In this document: positions 62,779-64,000 of the stretch, piece after piece
Layout: each line of letters starts with the position of its first letter
How positions within the stretch are numbered: the stretch's first letter is position 1
Source: Amphritea atlantica
GTDB lineage: Bacteria > Pseudomonadota > Gammaproteobacteria > Pseudomonadales > Balneatricaceae
Length of the DNA: 64,000 bases
Assembly: GCF_900111095.1 (NCBI RefSeq)
Contig: NZ_FOGB01000001.1
Location: forward strand, 434,001 to 498,000
Reading direction: 5' to 3'
Translations under genes and position numbers: made by a program
The notes under the pieces: model-generated
What the model saw: the letters and a program-made list of their open reading frames with translations, nothing else
What the model was told of the DNA's origin: nothing
The model's database searches: none

Positions 62779-63120
62779 GGGTGTAGTGTACCAAAAATGG
62801 AACGTTTTGCAAGTTTGTCAAATGGGAAAAGTTGTTTCAGGCGTCTTATTGTTACGAAGCATATACATGGAAAGCTAGTCCAAATATAAGTCCTTTCACT
62901 ATGTATCCCTCATGTTTAAATTTATGTCGGTGTCCAGGTAGAGGACTGCCAGCGTAGGCTCGGCTATATAATCCATATTATACGGGCTGAGTTTTCGGAA
63001 AACTCAAAGCTAAGTTATTGAGTTTAATAAGCATAAAAAGACAGTTTTGATGTGCTTTTTATACCCAAAATTAAGACTTAACTAATTGAAAAGTAAAAGC
63101 AATACTGAGTTATAAAACCA
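62779..63120. other. Right end of the island, no gene, short palindromes
   Basis: 342 AT-rich bases. They hold the toxin promoter region and hairpins such as GAGTTTTCGGAAAACTC (62989-63005). Frames overlapping here on the plus strand lack ribosome sites. Nothing else was recognised. Confidence 0.5.
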
Positions 63121-63142
63121 TGTACGGTGCATTAACGCCTTT
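63121..63142. repeat. 22-bp direct repeat, right copy
   Basis: Identical to 60808-60829. It touches the last base of the stop codon of the minus-strand methyltransferase gene. CCATGTA precedes both copies, with nine extra bases in the left one. Confidence 0.92.
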
Positions 63143-63996
63143 CAGACTATCATCGCGTCGACCCGGCTTTGACTCTGCCTGTGGGCGCGGGTGACAACCT
63201 GGCCAACATAGATCAGCGCCGGGGCCTCAATCTGGTTAGCGGTGATCGCACTAGCCATCTGCTTAAGGGTTGTTTCGATGGCGCGTTGCTCGTTATGGGT
63301 GCCATTTTCGACGATCAGGACCGGATAGTTTTCCGCTAACCCCGCTTTAATCAGCTCAGAGCTGATCATCGCAGCTTTCGAAACGCCCATATAGAACACC
63401 AGGGTTTCATCGGTTCTCGCCAGGTGGCTCCAGTCGATCTCGTGGTGCTGGCTGAACTGCGCTGTTATCAGTCTCAGGCGGGTTGATAGTCCCCGTTCAG
63501 TCAGCGGGAAACCCAGGCTGGCTGCGCAACCGGAGGCGGCGGTGATACCGGGAACGATGCTGTAGGGGATGTTTTCGCACCGTAGTGCATCAAGTTCCTC
63601 TCCAAGCCGGCCAAAAACCAGAGGGTCGCCCCCTTTAAGGCGCACCACATGTTTGCCTTTTATCGCTTGTCGCACCAGTATGGAGCATATTTCCGCCTGG
63701 CTGGCACTGTGATTGCCCATTCGCTTACCCACATAGATCAACTCAGGGTGGCCCGTTATGCCTGCCAGTAACTCCTGACTGACCAGCGCATCATAGACGA
63801 TGACGTCGGCTTCATTGATGAGTCGCCAGGCTTTCAGCGTCAACAGTTCAGGGTCGCCGGGGCCCGCGCCAACCAGGTCTACCCGCCCCATTGGTGCAGG
63901 TTTAAGCGGGCTGTGAAGCCTCAATGCGCTGCCGCTTAAACGGCCTCTGTTGCCGATCCACTCGCGCAGGTAGCGCATAAAATCCAGACTTATCAT
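63142..63996 (-). CDS. cobA: Uroporphyrinogen-III C-methyltransferase (start uncertain)
   Basis: 284 residues in view. It methylates uroporphyrinogen III at C2 and C7 to precorrin-2, the branch to sirohaem and cobalamin. Motifs: VDLVGAGPGDPELLTLKAW, DALVSQELL, YVGKRMGNHSASQAEI, VVRLKGGDPLVFGR, PGITAASGCAASLGFPLTERG and VFYMGVSK. About 35 residues precede the usual family start (GRVDLVGAG), so the gene may begin at an internal codon, or it may be the C-terminal part of a longer CysG-like protein starting beyond the window. Cobalamin is the cofactor of EutBC encoded here. Confidence 0.88.
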   Translation of the reverse strand: MISLDFMRYLREWIGNRGRLSGSALRLHSPLKPAPMGRVDLVGAGPGDPELLTLKAWRLINEADVIVYDALVSQELLAGITGHPELIYVGKRMGNHSASQAEICSILVRQAIKGKHVVRLKGGDPLVFGRLGEELDALRCENIPYSIVPGITAASGCAASLGFPLTERGLSTRLRLITAQFSQHHEIDWSHLARTDETLVFYMGVSKAAMISSELIKAGLAENYPVLIVENGTHNEQRAIETTLKQMASAITANQIEAPALIYVGQVVTRAHRQSQSRVDAMIV

Positions 63997-64000
63997 GAGT

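Larger units (their letters stand above)
60830..63120. mobile_element. 2.3-kb AT-rich island bounded by 22-bp direct repeats
   Basis: The segment lies between two exact 22-bp copies of the hupV end. Removing one copy plus the insert would put hupV and the uroporphyrinogen methyltransferase gene tail to tail, with only a few bases between their stops. Its genes are AT-richer than the neighbours and all lie on the minus strand: a toxin-antitoxin pair, a membrane protein and remnants of small paralogous genes. No integrase, transposase, terminal inverted repeat or attC site was found, so how it moved is unknown. Confidence 0.65.

Noticed and set aside
60830-63120. Integron gene cassette
   Set aside because: No attC-type inverted core sites or integrase were found, and the genes are transcribed together on the minus strand with their own spacing.
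1-64000. tRNA or rRNA genes
   Set aside because: None recognised on reading the intergenic regions; a covariance-model scan could not be run here.

Overview
The window reads as chromosomal DNA of a marine gammaproteobacterium of the Oceanospirillales/Neptuniibacter-Amphritea kind. This is an inference from gene content (Tmm/Tdm methylated-amine oxidation, FabV, Mqo, DgcA-like demethylase, AraC-controlled valine catabolism) and protein style, not from a database match. No rRNA, tRNA or CRISPR array was recognised.

Region 1 (1-18.3 kb) is a methylated-amine and ethanolamine nitrogen region. It holds the 3' part of a DUF3445 dimethylamine monooxygenase subunit (DmmA-like), a SugE/Gdx small multidrug-resistance exporter, a class I amidotransferase, trimethylamine monooxygenase (tmm) with a cupin protein, and TMAO demethylase (tdm). 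A NarX/NarL-like kinase and regulator plus a PAS protein are encoded as an overlapping unit divergent from tdm and upstream of tmm. Then come an EutQ-like cupin, a divergent Amt transporter, an unlisted 56-residue membrane protein, ethanolamine ammonia-lyase (eutBC), and glnK-amtB. Together these predict TMA to TMAO to DMA to methylamine, ethanolamine to acetaldehyde plus ammonia, and ammonium uptake. A perfect FNR/Anr-type box lies ahead of the first amt.

Region 2 (18.3-28.8 kb) contains an orphan Anbu proteasome-like protein, a NifX-like protein, a ProC family reductase, a DksA-type zinc-finger protein, and a DgcA-like N-demethylase divergent from a TetR regulator across a repeat-rich operator region. 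It continues with a TetR/MAPEG pair, a YjeH-type exporter with Lrp, a VOC protein and an AraC regulator.

Region 3 (29.0-38.8 kb) is a valine/isobutyrate catabolic cluster: mmsA, isobutyryl-CoA dehydrogenase, enoyl-CoA hydratase, 3-hydroxyisobutyryl-CoA hydrolase, mmsB, prpE, followed by etfBA. AraC-like half-sites 21 bp apart sit in front of mmsA. Region 4 (39-53.5 kb) is a housekeeping stretch: fabV, a chemoreceptor, mqo, an intact ISL3-family insertion sequence with 8-bp target duplication inside the mqo terminator, periplasmic rhodanese and DsrE proteins, a LON-domain protein, a methyltransferase, a DgcZ-like zinc-binding diguanylate cyclase, EamA/DUF3301, DUF599, and htpG with a clear sigma-32 promoter.

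Region 5 (53.6-60.8 kb) is a sensory cluster: ErcA-like alcohol dehydrogenase, an ErcS-like hybrid kinase, a TraR/DksA protein, and a HupT-HupU-HupV H2-sensing hydrogenase module whose large subunit carries the sensor-type residues Ile62, Gln67 and Phe110 and no C-terminal maturation peptide. Directly after hupV, a 2.3-kb AT-rich island with a HigBA-like toxin-antitoxin pair, a membrane protein and decayed small paralogous genes is bracketed by a 22-bp direct repeat that duplicates the hupV 3' end. The window ends in a uroporphyrinogen-III methyltransferase gene.
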